64,000 nt of DNA from Trifolium pratense. Lineage: Eukaryota; Streptophyta; Magnoliopsida; Fabales; Fabaceae. Positions 22,319 to 34,021 of the stretch are shown here, piece after piece. Positions within the stretch are counted from its first letter, which is position 1. The number at the start of each line of letters is the position of its first letter. Under the pieces are notes generated by a model. It did not search any database. It was not told where the DNA came from and saw nothing but the letters and a program-made list of their open reading frames with translations. Both the position numbers and the translations under genes were made by a program. Location: contig NC_060063.1 of NCBI RefSeq assembly GCF_020283565.1, forward strand, positions 2,294,001 through 2,358,000, read 5' to 3'.

Positions 22319-22936
22319 AAATAGTCATATCTTGAATTGTTGGGTAATTTCAAAGAATTTCTGATGCTAGGTATCCCCTATTTGTTTTAGTTTTTAAAAA
22401 AATGGTTTTTATTATTTATCAACTTCTATTAAAATAAATTTAACAAAGAATTTATTTTATAAAAGTTTTCAATGAAAATTTGATTTAATTAGCTTATCTT
22501 GAAAAGTAATTTTATGTTTGTAAAAAAAAAAAATCATTTTAAGTATTTCACCATATCGTTAAAACTTTTTTTGGATAATAAAATTTCAAAAAATCTCTAA
22601 AATATGAAGCTAATATTTTAAATAGTTTATTCATAAAAATCTTTTGAGAAATATTTTTTAAGTTTAACACCATTCTCGTCTGATTCCAATTCAGTTTGAA
22701 GGGTTGTGTGACTAGAGCCTAATTCGAAGTTTTCTCTTCCCTCCCCCAACACTCTTATCCTCCTGAAATTATATTTTTGTTCATGCAAATATAATTCGAA
22801 ATGTATTTTCCGAACTTTTTTTAGCTTAAATATTTTTTTTTATGGCAAAAAAAGTTAGGAAAATATGTCTCCAACTTTATTCGCGTAATCCTCTTATGGA
22901 AGGCTGATACAGTTGCAATGGATTCATTATAACCAA

Positions 22937-23351
22937 GGGTGTGTTTGTTTCGGGGATTAAAATTATAATCCTAGGATTATTATTCCTTGGAATATTATTG
23001 CTGGGAATATTATTCCTATCAATATGTTTGGTAAATAAATAAAGTTCCTTGGAACATTTTTAAAATAAATTCAATTAATATTTTAAAATATTAAAATAAA
23101 AAAATAAATGAGTTAAAAATAATGGGAGAGTGGGGAGTTATGGGTGGTTACTTCTTATTCCCATGGGAATGTAAGATTCCCACCATTTAACATAGGAATA
23201 AAAAGTGGGAAAGTCATGTGTAATTCATATTCCAAGGAATAAAAAGTTCCTAGGCATAATTTTTTAAAACTTGAAACAAACATAGGAATTAAAGATTCCC
23301 AAAGTCACATTCCTGGGAATAAATTTATAATCCATGAAACAAACACCCCCC
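22937..23351. mobile_element. MITE with TIR GGGTGTGTTTGTTTC
   Basis: The left end GGGTGTGTTTGTTTC and right end GAAACAAACACCCCCC are inverted. The interior is rich in CTAGGATTATTATTCC and TTCCTGGGAATAA-like inverted segments. The TIR style suggests a hAT-type MITE. A TSD could not be defined. Confidence 0.7.
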
Positions 23352-23591
23352 AATAGATTCTAAGAAACTGCTGAAAGGTTTATTAAAATAGCCTTTCATA
23401 TACTTGCATAAAATTATAAGAAAATAGTGCATAAAAATGAAAACTAAGTTATGGGTTTATTTTGGTACAAAAGATGGAACTGAATTGGTGATTACATATT
23501 TAAAACATGTTTATGCCTCTTTCTTGTAGCTATTATACCTTTGGTTAAATATGAGGAAATAGATTGATATGGAGATCATATCATGGAATAA

Positions 23592-24114
23592 TGTTATAAT
23601 TTGACGAGACAAGTCATCGTCAGCTCCACTCCTACAGGCTTAGCTCTATCACGTCATGAGCTCCACTCCTACACGCCCAGCTAAACCACATCATGAGCTC
23701 CACTTTCAAGTGTCCCATCTGCACGTGATACGCACAGATGAGTGACCTAAGCTAGGCGTGTTCCACCTCCACGTGATCCGCACGGACAAGTGACGTAAAC
23801 CACGTGGGTTCTAACACCACGTCCCCTGTACGGACGAGCTGCTTATGAATCTCAATGTCATACTTATTGGGCCCGGATACCTCAACCCAAGAGAAGGTCC
23901 ATTAGGTTAAGGGATGCTGCACTATAAAAGGAGACACTTAGGAGAAAAATAGAGGGACTGATTCTTGGTCAAAGATAGTATATTGTAATGGTTATTCTCT
24001 TGAGTGCTCTAGAACTCTCTAAGGCAGCTCACCTCTTGTATTCATATATACGTGAACGGGAACATTTGAACCTTTGCTCAAGAATTTGGTTAGTCAATGT
24101 TTAGTTTCCATACA
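23592..24114 (+). mobile_element. Solo LTR (523 bp) with 5 bp TSD
   Basis: Starts TGTTATAATT and ends TTTCCATACA (TGT...ACA). It is flanked by AATAA on both sides (23587-23591 and 24115-24119). It contains a TATA box ACTATAAAAGG (23921) and three direct repeats built on GAGCTCCACT near 23615-23705. No internal coding region lies next to it, so it is a recombination remnant of an LTR retrotransposon. The superfamily is not determined. Confidence 0.85.
23922..23931 (+). promoter_or_regulatory. TATA box of solo LTR
   Basis: CTATAAAAGG, about 180 bp before the LTR end. Confidence 0.55.
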
Positions 24115-24372
24115 AATAATGCACCAATAATAACCAATTATTGCATAGTGAGTTTTGGAAGAAGGTTAACCAATAATGTACCTATTCCAATTAATTAGCA
24201 ATTATCGCCCAAAACCTAGCTGAGATTTTCATGACCATTCATAAAACAAACACAGATTAATCTTTAACCTATGCGCACTCCATCTCCACGTCAAAATCTT
24301 TCATGAACAAGATAAACAAACACTGAACACGACATTCTAAAATAAATTATATAGCTCAATGAACTTATTGCC

Positions 24373-24520
24373 TATAAAGCACAAATACCGAACACGACAC
24401 TAATATGTCAAAACTAATAACAATTTGAAAAAATTACATAATTCAATTGATATCAGACACTGATGCGTGTCCTACACCGAGACACGTCTAATTTAAAGAG
24501 TGTTTATATGCACTTTATAG
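24373..24520. mobile_element. GTGTCGG-family MITE, decayed
   Basis: CTATAAAGCAC and GCACTTTATAG are inverted ends. The interior matches the family (CCGAACACGACACTAATA, AATAACAATTTGAAAAAATT, CCGAGACACG). Flanks CTTATTGCC (24364-24372) and CTTGTTGCT (24521-24529) are a 9 bp TSD with two differences. Confidence 0.75.
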
Positions 24521-24529
24521 CTTGTTGCT

Positions 24530-26331
24530 GTCATAGAGCTCATTTTTCGACAAACTTTAAATAAAGCTTGTTGTAAAATTACTACACCTTTTTGTTCAAA
24601 ATGAGTCATATATGACCAGCATAAAAAGACACATCTCTCAATGTCATTTGCCGGCTCGATGATCAATCCCACAACTTGTCCAAAGGGCTTAAGCCACAGG
24701 GATAACTTGAGGCGTCTACTGAGAGTCAAAGATCCTACGGTGGCTTAACAACCAAATAAAATACATCCATCTTCTTTATCTTCCTAAAGAACTTCACTTA
24801 TCTTCTGTTGAAGATGTACTTGTCTCTTGACTCTTCAAACATAAATTTGTTATTATTATTAAAAATTGGGGAAGGGAAAATTACTAATTCAAGTGACACT
24901 AATGACTATTTTACAATTGTCTCTGACAGAATTTGAACTCAGCACCATAAAATTACATAAAATAATTCGACCATAAATGAAGTTGTAATATTTAGGTTTG
25001 GATAATTTTTTTTTTATTTCAAAATATTTACCACAAAATCTATACTACTTCATAATAAAAACTTCACAAAGAAGCAAATATCAATACTTCAATAGTTTGA
25101 ATTATTCTCATACACAATCACACGAGCGCAAGCAGGAGCAGAAACGAAACAGCAAATAGAAGCAGAAGTGAAACAGCAAGCAGGAGCGCACACGAAAATA
25201 AATAGAAGGGACAACAGAGAGTAATGCAAACAGAAAATCAGTTGTAAGATTAGAGAATAAAATGAATAATGGACCATTCTCTATAACCTGAGACATGGAT
25301 TGGTCACAATGGATACTGATTGGAAAGTAGGTTCGAGAGAGAACCCCCTTAGCTCGGAAACTATCTTATCTGTTGCTTCCATTTCAACCGAAGTTTAAAG
25401 CAAACTTCTGTTCACTGATGGTTTCAAACAGGAAACCAAACAAAATGCAAAATGTGTTCATTCATGGGACTTCAGAAACCATCAAAACATGCTATAAGCA
25501 CAGGACTAACCACAATTTAGATGCCATGATTTTAATACGAAAACTTATTTTTTACTGTACTATCTAGAAACAAATAAATCCACGGAAATTTCCTAGTAGG
25601 CCATAACGAAACAGGCTTCAAATCCAACCGAGTTTGGTCAGTGGCATGAGAATAAAGTTAAATTCAAGAAAAGCAAGAAACCAAGTGAATCAAAACCAGG
25701 TAAAAAAAACTTGCCTAGTTAATAGAAGTTGCTAAAGAACGAAAGAGTAACGTTTAATGAGAAAACCACTACTCACTTGTCCGAAAGTCAAGAGGACAAT
25801 CCGTGGTCTGTTTTATGTTCATCCAATTATAGGTAATTTAGGTGAGTGTGACATGGTTCAGTGTGACAAACAGACTTGTCGAAAACAGGTAATTTAGGTA
25901 TCAGGTAAAGATAAACAAGATCACTGCTTCGCATTATTACATGTCAATATGTTATAAACAGTTATAGATGAAAATTTGACAAATGCATTCAACAAGATAT
26001 ACTAGAGTTTTCGGATTAGTTAGCACATGAATACAGAATAGAATGAACGAGTTGTTTTCACTTATTAGCATAAGTTATGATCAAGTCTCAACAAATAACA
26101 GAATTCTATGGATTAGCTTATTTTGGAGAGTGTTTACAATCAGCAAATCAAATTATCGTCACACAGAAAGTTAAGTGATAAAACTATGATGATAGAACAA
26201 AAAGTAAATATTCATCTAAAAGAATTTGGCGCTTGTCTGGTATACATATAGTAACAACAAATGCAACACAATAAACATAACATTAAAGAGGTGAAATATC
26301 CTATTTGATACAAATATCGTAGATTTGAACC
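24530..26331. other. Intergenic region 3' of the PSRP-3 gene
   Basis: No gene recognised. Around 25118-25195 is a GCAAGCAGGAGC-type imperfect repeat. The last few hundred bases probably include the PSRP-3 3' UTR. Confidence 0.5.
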
Positions 26332-27654
26332 TTACGAGGATAAGTTACCACCACTTTGCTGCCACAAATTGATAATATCAGTAGCTTGATTGAGAAGAAT
26401 AATCATTTGCTTTTGAGATATCCAAGGCTTACTCTCTAGCAACTCCTTAAGCTCTTCCCAAGCATCTTTCCTCGGCCAAAAGTAATAAGGGCTTAGAGGA
26501 ATGGTTCCATGGCCAGGTATCATTTGGTCAAGTGCAATGCCGATGTTCTTCTCCATCCAAATGAATTTCAACACAAGTCTTGGTTTTTCTGTTGGTTTCA
26601 CAACCACTCCTAGCTTCTACATCACAAAAACCATCATAACAGTTAACAAAAGTGCTTAAATTAGAGAAACTAAAGAGCTTAGTATTTGTTTGGTTTCACA
26701 GTAGGGAAAGTCAAAACTCAAAAGTGATTTCTTTTTTTGGCGTAAACCAGGTATCCTCTGCTTGCAACTGTAGAGACTAATCCCTCGAGCCTTGTGGGAC
26801 CCAAATGGGCGGCAAACTCTCCCTAAGAGTTTTAACATTGCTGCATGCCCAAGCCAGGGATCGAACCCAGGACCTTGGTTAAGCTAGAATAGATCCACGT
26901 CATCTCATCTAAATGCTCTTGGGTAACTCAAAAGTGATTTCAAACATAATTGATTTCGACATATTTGAGTGGTGTCGTTTGGAATTGATTCTAACTTGAA
27001 GCTACGCTATGTAGCTCTTGATTCCAAACGTAATTTTTACATTCAAATTTATTATTCAACTAACCTTTATGTGAATCTATCCAAAAGTCCAAACTTATAC
27101 CACTTCACATTCAAAGCATAACTCACCATTCTTGAATGTAAGTTGAATGGTGAGTTATCCAAAAGTCCAAACTTATACCACCCACATTCTTTTCAACACC
27201 CCTTTTAAACATTCTCATTGAAACTACAAAATGGGTGCTTAAATTGTTTTATATTAAGTAAAAAAGCTAAAATTAGAGAGAAAAAACATCCTTTTTAAAC
27301 ATTCAAAATATCAAACTTAACAATATCCTAAAATTTGAGCACCCCTTTTAAACATTCTCATTGAATTTGCAATAAAATTACAATTTAAGCACCCCTTTTA
27401 AAGAAAAAACAGAATTTTGAATAGAGAATGAAAACCTGAGATTCAGATTGAGGCTGAGGCTGAAGAGAAGGAGAAGATTCTGAAGAAACAATATCTTCAG
27501 CAACAGCAGCAGAAACAGTAAAACGGTTTGTTTTCATCTTCATCTTGATGTTGTTGGTTTTGTTGGGTCGAATTGAAAAGGTTGTAAGAGGCTTTGAAGT
27601 GGTAGTGGGAAGAAGAACAGACATTGATGGTGATGATGATGCTAACATGTTCAT
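26332..27654 (-). CDS. PSRP3: 30S ribosomal protein 3, chloroplastic (PSRP-3, Ycf65 family)
   Basis: Two exons, 27654-27436 and 26616-26332, join in phase 0 through GT/AG sites and give 167 residues. The N-terminal about 70 residues ([20 protein letters not shown], then basic, then [14 protein letters not shown]) form a chloroplast transit peptide. The second exon is the conserved Ycf65-type domain: [20 protein letters not shown], then [19 protein letters not shown] and [14 protein letters not shown]. It is a plastid-specific small-subunit ribosomal protein encoded in the nucleus. An upstream in-frame ATG at 27747 would add 31 residues, but the start at 27654 gives the better transit peptide. 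The intron contains a SINE with TSD and a short direct/inverted repeat cluster. Confidence 0.93.
26732..26924 (-). mobile_element. Intact tRNA-derived SINE with 17 bp TSD in PSRP-3 intron
   Basis: A perfect 17 bp direct repeat AACTCAAAAGTGATTTC flanks it (26715-26731 and 26925-26941). On the minus strand it has box B GGGTTCGATCCC (26857-26868), a middle with CAGCAATGTTAAAACTCTTA and TTTGCCGCCC, and a poly(A) tail at the left edge. It is in the same orientation as the host gene. This is a widespread legume SINE type. Confidence 0.9.
27078..27400. repeat. Short direct and inverted repeats in PSRP-3 intron
   Basis: The 24 bp phrase ending AAAAGTCCAAACTTATACCA occurs at 27078-27101 and 27157-27180. 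Between them a 14 bp stem (ATAACTCACCATTC, 27118-27131, against 27145-27158) forms a hairpin. Further on, CACCCCTTTTAAACATTCTC occurs at about 27198 and 27340, with an inverted GGGTGCTTAAATTG at about 27232, suggesting a small MITE. Confidence 0.55.
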
Positions 27655-28087
27655 CGTTAAAGCTCTCGAATGAACGAAACTCCACAATGACAGAACCACA
27701 ATTATATCATCATTCGTTCTAGATAAGGAACCTGTTTTTACTTGCACCCATGTAATTTTTGTACTTCTTTTTCACAATTTTTTTTTCTTTTCCATTTTTC
27801 CATTTTTAAATTTAAATAAATTTTGATTTCTTTATTATTATTTTCGATAAGATTTACTTTATCGAAAGATATAACTCGGTAAGATTTCAACTATCGAAAA
27901 ATATCTCTGGGTAAAATTTACACTACCGGGAAATTTTTATCGGTAAAATTTGCACTAAAAAAAAATCTCCCGGTAAATAGGGGACATGAGAGGATTCTGA
28001 TCAATTCTAGAGGGTGAGAGCAACCATCATTAATTTTTTTATCCCTATTTTCACTAAATCATCAATTTGATCCTATTTTAAAATCAC
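27655..28087. other. Upstream region of PSRP-3 gene
   Basis: Presumed promoter. It contains the 32-bp-period tandem repeat at 27845-27980 and no ORF of note. Confidence 0.5.
27845..27980. repeat. Tandem repeat, 32 bp period, about 4.3 copies
   Basis: Units start at 27845, 27877, 27909, 27941 and 27971, each opening CGRTAARATTT followed by an ACTATCG/ACTACCGG-like block. It sits about 190 bp upstream of the PSRP-3 start codon, in its presumed promoter. Confidence 0.75.
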
Positions 28088-28520
28088 TGAATTTTTTTTT
28101 AATGGCAAATATAATATTATTAATAACCAATCTCTGCACAAGACAAACAGAGCCGAGAAAAACGGAACTACAAAACACAGGCGCTGTATATAAATGGAAC
28201 AACAATGAAGAAAATCAAAACAGACACCACCTAATAGAAGACTGCTTCTAATCTCATTCTTAGAAGGATACTCCTCAGTCTCCAGACCACCAAAAAAGAC
28301 ATCAACCCGACCCATAAAGATGCAACTAGATTCTAACTCCCAATCTCGAATCAAAAGTGATCGACCCATCAGATCCAAAGAGCAACTCCGCGAGCCAGAA
28401 AATGATGCGACGATGGTATGAAAACCTAGACAGGTAAGTCTCAGCTCGTCGTCCGCCTCCAAACAGTCAACACCGACGTGAAAGAGGTCAACCAGATACA
28501 AAGAAACCTGCAAATCTCAG
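28088..28520 (-). mobile_element. Probable retroposon 3' region, minus strand
   Basis: On the minus strand a 146-codon open frame ends just before a poly(A) (plus-strand T run at about 28091-28099), with the phrase TTATTAATAATATTATATTT upstream, as in LINE 3' ends. No RT or RNase H motif is visible and the 5' limit is unclear. Confidence 0.35.
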
Positions 28521-28839
28521 CAGATTTAAAAACCAAGAGAGACTCAATACATAATCCTGCAAATCTCAATAGATTTGGAAGTAGTCAGAGAATCCCGTAT
28601 CCAAGAAAACCAATCCCACGCAGCATCGACCACACATCATCGACGCCAAATCCAATCACCACCACACCCCTCATCACACCCAAATCAGATTCATCGCAGC
28701 TGTCGCCGCCACCAGGTGTCAAACCTGTCAAAGAATCGTTTCGGGAAGAAAGAGTTGAAAACAACCTTCTCTACCTCTGTTGGACAAAAAGAACCTCCAA
28801 TACCACGGCCAAACACCTAAAAACATACCCACTTTCCAT
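28521..28839. other. Unassigned repeat-like sequence
   Basis: Probably continues the retroposon on the minus strand. Overlapping ORFs are not conserved-looking. The phrase AATCTCAGCAGATTTAAAAA / AATCTCAATAGATTTGGAAG is duplicated at about 28513 and 28562. Confidence 0.35.
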
Positions 28840-28977
28840 AGGTTCTAGTTCAAATGACAAAAATATACCGATATTGTTAGGCCGGACATCATGACCGGGG
28901 TTCGAACCCCAGATCCATCACTTGTGTGTGTGAGTTTATGATAGCTTTGTCATTTCGTCTATGTACAAAAAAAAAAA
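28840..28977 (+). mobile_element. tRNA-derived SINE, copy 1 of an adjacent pair
   Basis: TTCTAGTTCAAATGACAAAA (degenerate box A region), then ATACCGATATTGTTAGGCCG, box B GGGGTTCGAACCCC (28897-28910), AGATCCATCACTT, and ends TATGTAC plus 11 A. The next copy follows after 13 bp. Confidence 0.8.
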
Positions 28978-28990
28978 TCCATATGCACTG

Positions 28991-29106
28991 TTCACAAGTC
29001 CTAACTCAAATGGTAAAAATATATCGATATTGTTAGACCGGACGTGATGACCGGGATTCGAATCCTGGATCCATCACTTATATGCGTGTTTATGTACAAA
29101 AAAAAA
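28991..29106 (+). mobile_element. tRNA-derived SINE, copy 2 of an adjacent pair
   Basis: TCACAAGTCCTAACTCAAAT, ATATCGATATTGTTAGACCG, box B GGGATTCGAATCC, GGATCCATCACTTATATGCG, TATGTAC plus poly(A). It is shorter than copy 1 in the tail region. Flanks CATATGCACT and CACACGCACT may be a decayed TSD. Confidence 0.8.
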
Positions 29107-29193
29107 TTCACACGCACTAGCAGCACAAGAGAGAAATTAAATAAACTAGCATTCATATCACAACAACTTCTCGGACATACCATATAACATGAA

Positions 29194-29319
29194 GGGTCCG
29201 TTTGTTTCTATGGAAAGAAAGTAGGAGAAAAAAATTACGCAAATTAATACATGAATTTAGACTATTGATTTGCGTAATTTTATTTCCTCCTAGTTTTTTT
29301 CCATAGAACCAAACGGAAG
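29194..29319. mobile_element. Foldback MITE, GGTCCGTTTGTTT family
   Basis: GGGTCCGTTTGTTTCTATGG pairs with CCATAGAACCAAACGG. The whole 126 bp is a palindrome with the inner arms AATTACGCAAAT / TTTGCGTAATTT. A second family member is at 50311-50460. Confidence 0.8.
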
Positions 29320-31264
29320 AAAAAAACAAAAATTAAAGACATAAATTGAACATATGGACGTAGTATGGATAAGCCAAACAGGTAGCACTATTGCAAGATG
29401 GTGTATTTTTTTCACCATATTAAACTATACACACTGTGATTTTTTTAATGTCATTTGACGTATCAAACTTGTTTAAATAGCATGAACAAATTCATGTTTA
29501 ACTTGATCGGTCTCTTAGAACTATATGAGTATAGAGAAAATAGTTCTCAAATCGTCATTTTTTAAAAGTTTCATTTTTGTGAAGTGAATACGTTTATTTG
29601 AGTCAATCGATGAACGACGATACTCAATAAACCACCCTTTCACTTATCACTACAGTTGAGGATATCGTTCAATTGACTCTTCAACTCTATCATTGATCCT
29701 AACCAAATTTGATGTCATTATTTAGTAAAATGTAGCTAGGTCATAATTTATTTTGGATGGGTAAAATTTGTGACTATAAAAATTTGGATGGGTCAAAATG
29801 TAGCTAGGTAAAATTTAGGACTGCCCCCTCTTCCCCTCACTCTCCAATTTATATAAGTTTCAATACATTGTAGACTATAAAAATTGTCAGTGTAATATAA
29901 ACTATTGGATTTATCTCCTTTTAATCGTTTATTTATAAATTGAAATAAGTGGAAATTACTCATTAAGTATACATTGTGGTAATTCCCCATTAAGGATAAA
30001 GTAGTCTTTTATTCTTCTTTTATTCTTTCTCTCGTTTTAGTAACTGCCGCATTTAATATTTGATGCACGTAGAATAACTTCCTTGATGAACAAAAGTTAT
30101 ATAAGTAGTACGGTCCCTTTTATTTTAGTTCTAACATCTCTATTCAATAAAAACTTAAACCATCAAAGCAATATTGTAGAATGGAATAATGCTAGCAACA
30201 CACTCTTTAACAAACACATTCCAACACACTCTCTTTTATTGGTTGAAATTCATATGGGTCTCATAAAAAAATGTGAACCCATATAACTTTTATGGGACCC
30301 ATATGCAAATTCACAACAATTCCTGCGAGCATTTTTAAATGCAAATTCACTAATAATTGTTTCTATATCAATATGTTCTACATATCTTTCTTAATATATA
30401 AAATGGCTAGATCATTCAACCTTTCTTGTGACCCTGACGATCTTAAGTAGTTTTTCAATAATTTTAACTTTGAAAAACTTATTTCTGCAGATGCAACAGT
30501 CACCGGTATAGTTAAGAGAATTTCAATGGTTGACATTAACACATTTGCAACACTTTCAATTCAGAGAGAAGATCATCTGCATCAATATCTAACAAATCCT
30601 TATTTAAAAAAAGCAATCTTAAAATTTGTGCACGATTTTTGTAATTCATCATTATCCAATGATTTCAATATTTTTGCATCAAATAAAAATAAAAAAATAC
30701 TTTTAACTGCTCAAATCTATTTTTTAATGAAGTTATTGTCATATCAATAACTACCAAAAAATAATTGACTTTAAAAGATTCATCGGGTGGTTGTATTTCC
30801 TCATCATCATCATTATCATTCTCATCATATTGTCTTTTTTGAAATATAAACAATAACTTCTAACAATTTATTATTGTAAATATAATTGTAACATATATTT
30901 AAATTTAAAATATTCACAAGATATTTAGACATATTATTTTAAATTTTCACAATAATTTTGATATTCTTTTATATTATTGACATATATAATATGTAGACCC
31001 CTAAAAAACATTTTCGGGGGCCCAAATACTTGGGGGCCTAGGGCCGTCGCCCTCCTCGCCTCCCCTCAGATACGGCATTGCCAATAACAAGCAAAAACAA
31101 GAGCAATTCTCAAACAAGAATAGTCTTTAAGCAAGAGCAATGACTGGAAATATTTAATTTCATTTTTATTTCCGTTGTTTTGAGATAAAATTCGTTTATG
31201 AAATTGTAGAAATTCTAGCATAAATCACATAAGTTGTCAATGCTTATACCCATTTTAGAAATTA
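29320..31264. other. Intergenic repeat-rich region
   Basis: No host gene. 30185-30330 looks like one end of a small repeat (AACACACTCTTTAACAAACA, CATATGGGTC / GGGACCCATATG inverted). 30990-31080 has the GGGGGCCCAAATACTTGGGG / GCCTAGGGCC phrase common at the ends of plant hAT-type elements. An 74-codon ORF at 30526-30750 is probably part of that relic. Confidence 0.35.
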
Positions 31265-31691
31265 CTCCCTCCGGCCTTATTTATAAGGCAAAGTCAACAA
31301 AATATTTTGGCCTTAAATATAAGACAAGATCAACAAAGAAATATAACACATGTTAAGCTACCTAAAAATAGAAATATAACATTTAATGATACAAAGAATT
31401 TAATGTTTAGATAATTGAATACACCACAAGTTCAATAATTTTTTTCCACATTTATTTTCTTAACATTAAGTTATCATTCTCCAAAAAAAAATATGCTTTG
31501 TTGTTGTGTTAGAAATAGAAAGCTAGAATCAAACGTTTTGTGGTCATTGGAATAGGAAAAGAAAAAACATGCGCAGTAATAGTCATTAATAAGTGTGGAG
31601 TACTAGTATAATAATTACAGGTGTTTATTATAGATGATGAAGTAGTTGAAGTAACTTAAAATTAAGGTTATTTTAGGATTTTTAATAGAAA

Positions 31692-34019
31692 TCTTTTATA
31701 TTATAAGCTTGTATACACAAGCAAACCCTAAAACCTAATTTGTTTTTCCTGTTTTCCCTCCATTTTATCTTGCAATTTTTATTAAAAAATAATACAATTT
31801 TGTCTTGACTAGGATTCGAACCCGCAACCCTTTAGTGGAAGGCAATATTTCCAACCACTATGGCAAGAATACCAATTGTGATTAAAATTATGTGCAATAA
31901 TTGATAAGCACCATCAATTTTAAAAGTATATCATATTAAAATTATTGTTGACTATATTATTCATCACGAAATATTTTTATGTCTTTCCTGATCAATGATT
32001 TTTTTTTCTACCGGATCATAAATTTAGAGAATAATTATCATGTGAGATTTAGAAAGTTATTATCACGTGTCATTTAGAAAGTTATTATCAAATTCAATTA
32101 TGCTAAATCAATTTTTTTTGCAATACAACAAAACACAACCATAGTCATGTCACTAATCACATTCATTATTTTGATTTTAACATTGCAAATTTAATATTAA
32201 CTGATGATCAATTGATACAATATGTACTAGCAGATATTGAGATGATGTTACGTAGTTGTGGGAAGAGTTTAAAAGATTATTCTCCAATGCCTAAAGCAGA
32301 CACATCATTAGTTCATGATATACAAAATAGTTTAATACACGACGAATTGAATTATAACAGACAATCATTAACTGAGGAACATGTTAGATTGATGTCAACT
32401 ATGACTTCAGAGCAACGTAAAGTATATGACACAATCATGACAAGAGTTAACGAAAACAAACCTGATGTGTTTTTTATTTATGGTTATGGCGGTACAGGGA
32501 AGACATTTATCTGGAGGGCCATGTCAGCCGCATTACGCTCAAAAGGTGAGATAGTTTTAACAGTTGCCTCAAGTGGGATCGCTGCATTGCTTATACCTGG
32601 CGGTAGAACAACACGTTCAAGATTTTGTATTCCTATAAATGTTGACGAGTTTTCAACATGTACCGTAGTTCCTAAAAGCCCTTTGATGCTATTAATACAA
32701 AAAGCAAAGCTCATTATATGGGTGGGTTGAAGCACCAATGATGCACAAACACTGTTTCGAAGCTGTTGATCGAACTTTAAAAAATATTCTCAAGTCTGTT
32801 GATGAAAAAAATAAACACATTCTCTTCGGTGGAAAAATTGTTGTTTTTGGTGGAGATTTTAGACAAATTCTACCAGTAATACCCAAAGGTACAAGGTCAG
32901 AAGTTGTTCATGCTACTATTAATTCTTCGGTTCTTTGGAATTTTTGTGAAGTTTTAACATTTAGTAAAAATATGAGGCTTCTCGGTGGTGCTTCGAGTGC
33001 AGACGTTGAACAAAGAAGATTGTTTTCTGAATGAGTTTTGGGTGTTGGCGATGGAGAAATTGGAGATGACAACGACGATGATTTAGAACTTGACATTCCA
33101 TCAGATTTATTGTTCCAAATTCAGGTGATCCTCTTGCTTCTATCGTTGAAAGCACATATCCCCAACTTTTACAAAACATGAACGATATAACGTATTTCCA
33201 AAGTATAGCTATACTAGCTCCTAAAAATTCAATAGTCGACACAATAAATGATTATATGTTGGATTTAATTCCTGGTGAAGAAAAAACATATTTGAGTTTG
33301 ATACTCCACTCACACAAAATGTAGACGGTCAAACAGTGGATGATGTTCATACTCCCGAATTTTTGAACACGATTTCTACGTCGGAAGTTTCAAATCTCAA
33401 GTTGAGACTTAAAGTTGGAGTTCCAGTTATGCTATTAAGGAATTTGAATCAAAAATTAGGATTATGCAATGGAACAAGACTTATTATTACGAGATTGGGA
33501 AAACGTGCTCTTGAAGGAAAAATTATTTCAGGAAGTAATATTGGTGATCAGGTTTTCATACCTAGATTTTCTCTAACACCATCTGACGTGAGAATTCCTT
33601 TTAAATTTCAACAGAGACAATTTCCTATAATGATTTCTTTTGCGATGATTATTAATAAGAGTCAGGGACAATCTTTAAAGCATGTTGGGATATATCTTCC
33701 GTCGCCAGTGTTTTCACATGGTCAGTTGTATGTTGCAATTTCAAGAGTTACTTCTTGAAAAGGATTAAAAATATTGATCATCGATGATAACAGTTAAGAT
33801 ACGACTAAGAATTTGAATGTGGTCTATAAGAAAATCTTCCGTAATATAACATAATTTTCTTTGTATGAATATTTATCCAAAATTATTGGTGAACTATCGT
33901 TTAATGTGTTACTCAACTTTTTTTATACACCTTACATTATCGGAATTATCATATCTTATTTAATCATTATATAACTTACAACTAATCAGACCCGTGCACC
34001 GCACGGGTCGATGTTCTAG
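31692..34019 (+). mobile_element. Helitron with degraded helicase
   Basis: The 3' end is certain by structure: hairpin GACCCGTGCACCGCACGGGTC, a short spacer and terminal CTAG followed by T (34016-34020). The 5' end is inferred as TCTTTTATATTATAAGC at 31692, preceded by A as Helitrons require. It carries a broken Pif1-like helicase region. Between 31797 and 31880 is a tRNA-like segment with box B GGATTCGAACCC. The 5' end should be treated as tentative. Confidence 0.75.
32212..33850 (+). pseudogene. Helitron Pif1-like helicase, C-terminal part, inactivated
   Basis: Readable blocks in order: QYVLADIEMMLRSCGKSLKD, SEQRKVYDTI, Walker A GYGGTGKTF (about 32490), [87 protein letters not shown] and the final [20 protein letters not shown] with [10 protein letters not shown] frameshift falls at the DEAP box (about 32722-32730). 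A Trp-to-stop change follows LFSE (33032-33034), with further frameshifts near 33108 and 33297 and a stop after RVTS. The Rep (HUH) domain is absent. Non-functional. Confidence 0.92.
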
Positions 34020-34021
34020 TA

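Larger units (their letters stand above)
21340..22936. other. Intergenic region between cyclophilin gene and MITE
   Basis: AT-rich, with no gene. It contains two micro-insertions with TSDs (22126-22170 and 22275-22318). Confidence 0.5.

Noticed and set aside
27655..27747. Longer N-terminus for PSRP-3
   Set aside because: The added residues are not transit-peptide-like; the ATG at 27654 gives the expected N-terminus.
28478..28894. Plus-strand ORFs of 138 and 81 codons
   Set aside because: They overlap repeat and SINE sequence and look like random frames.
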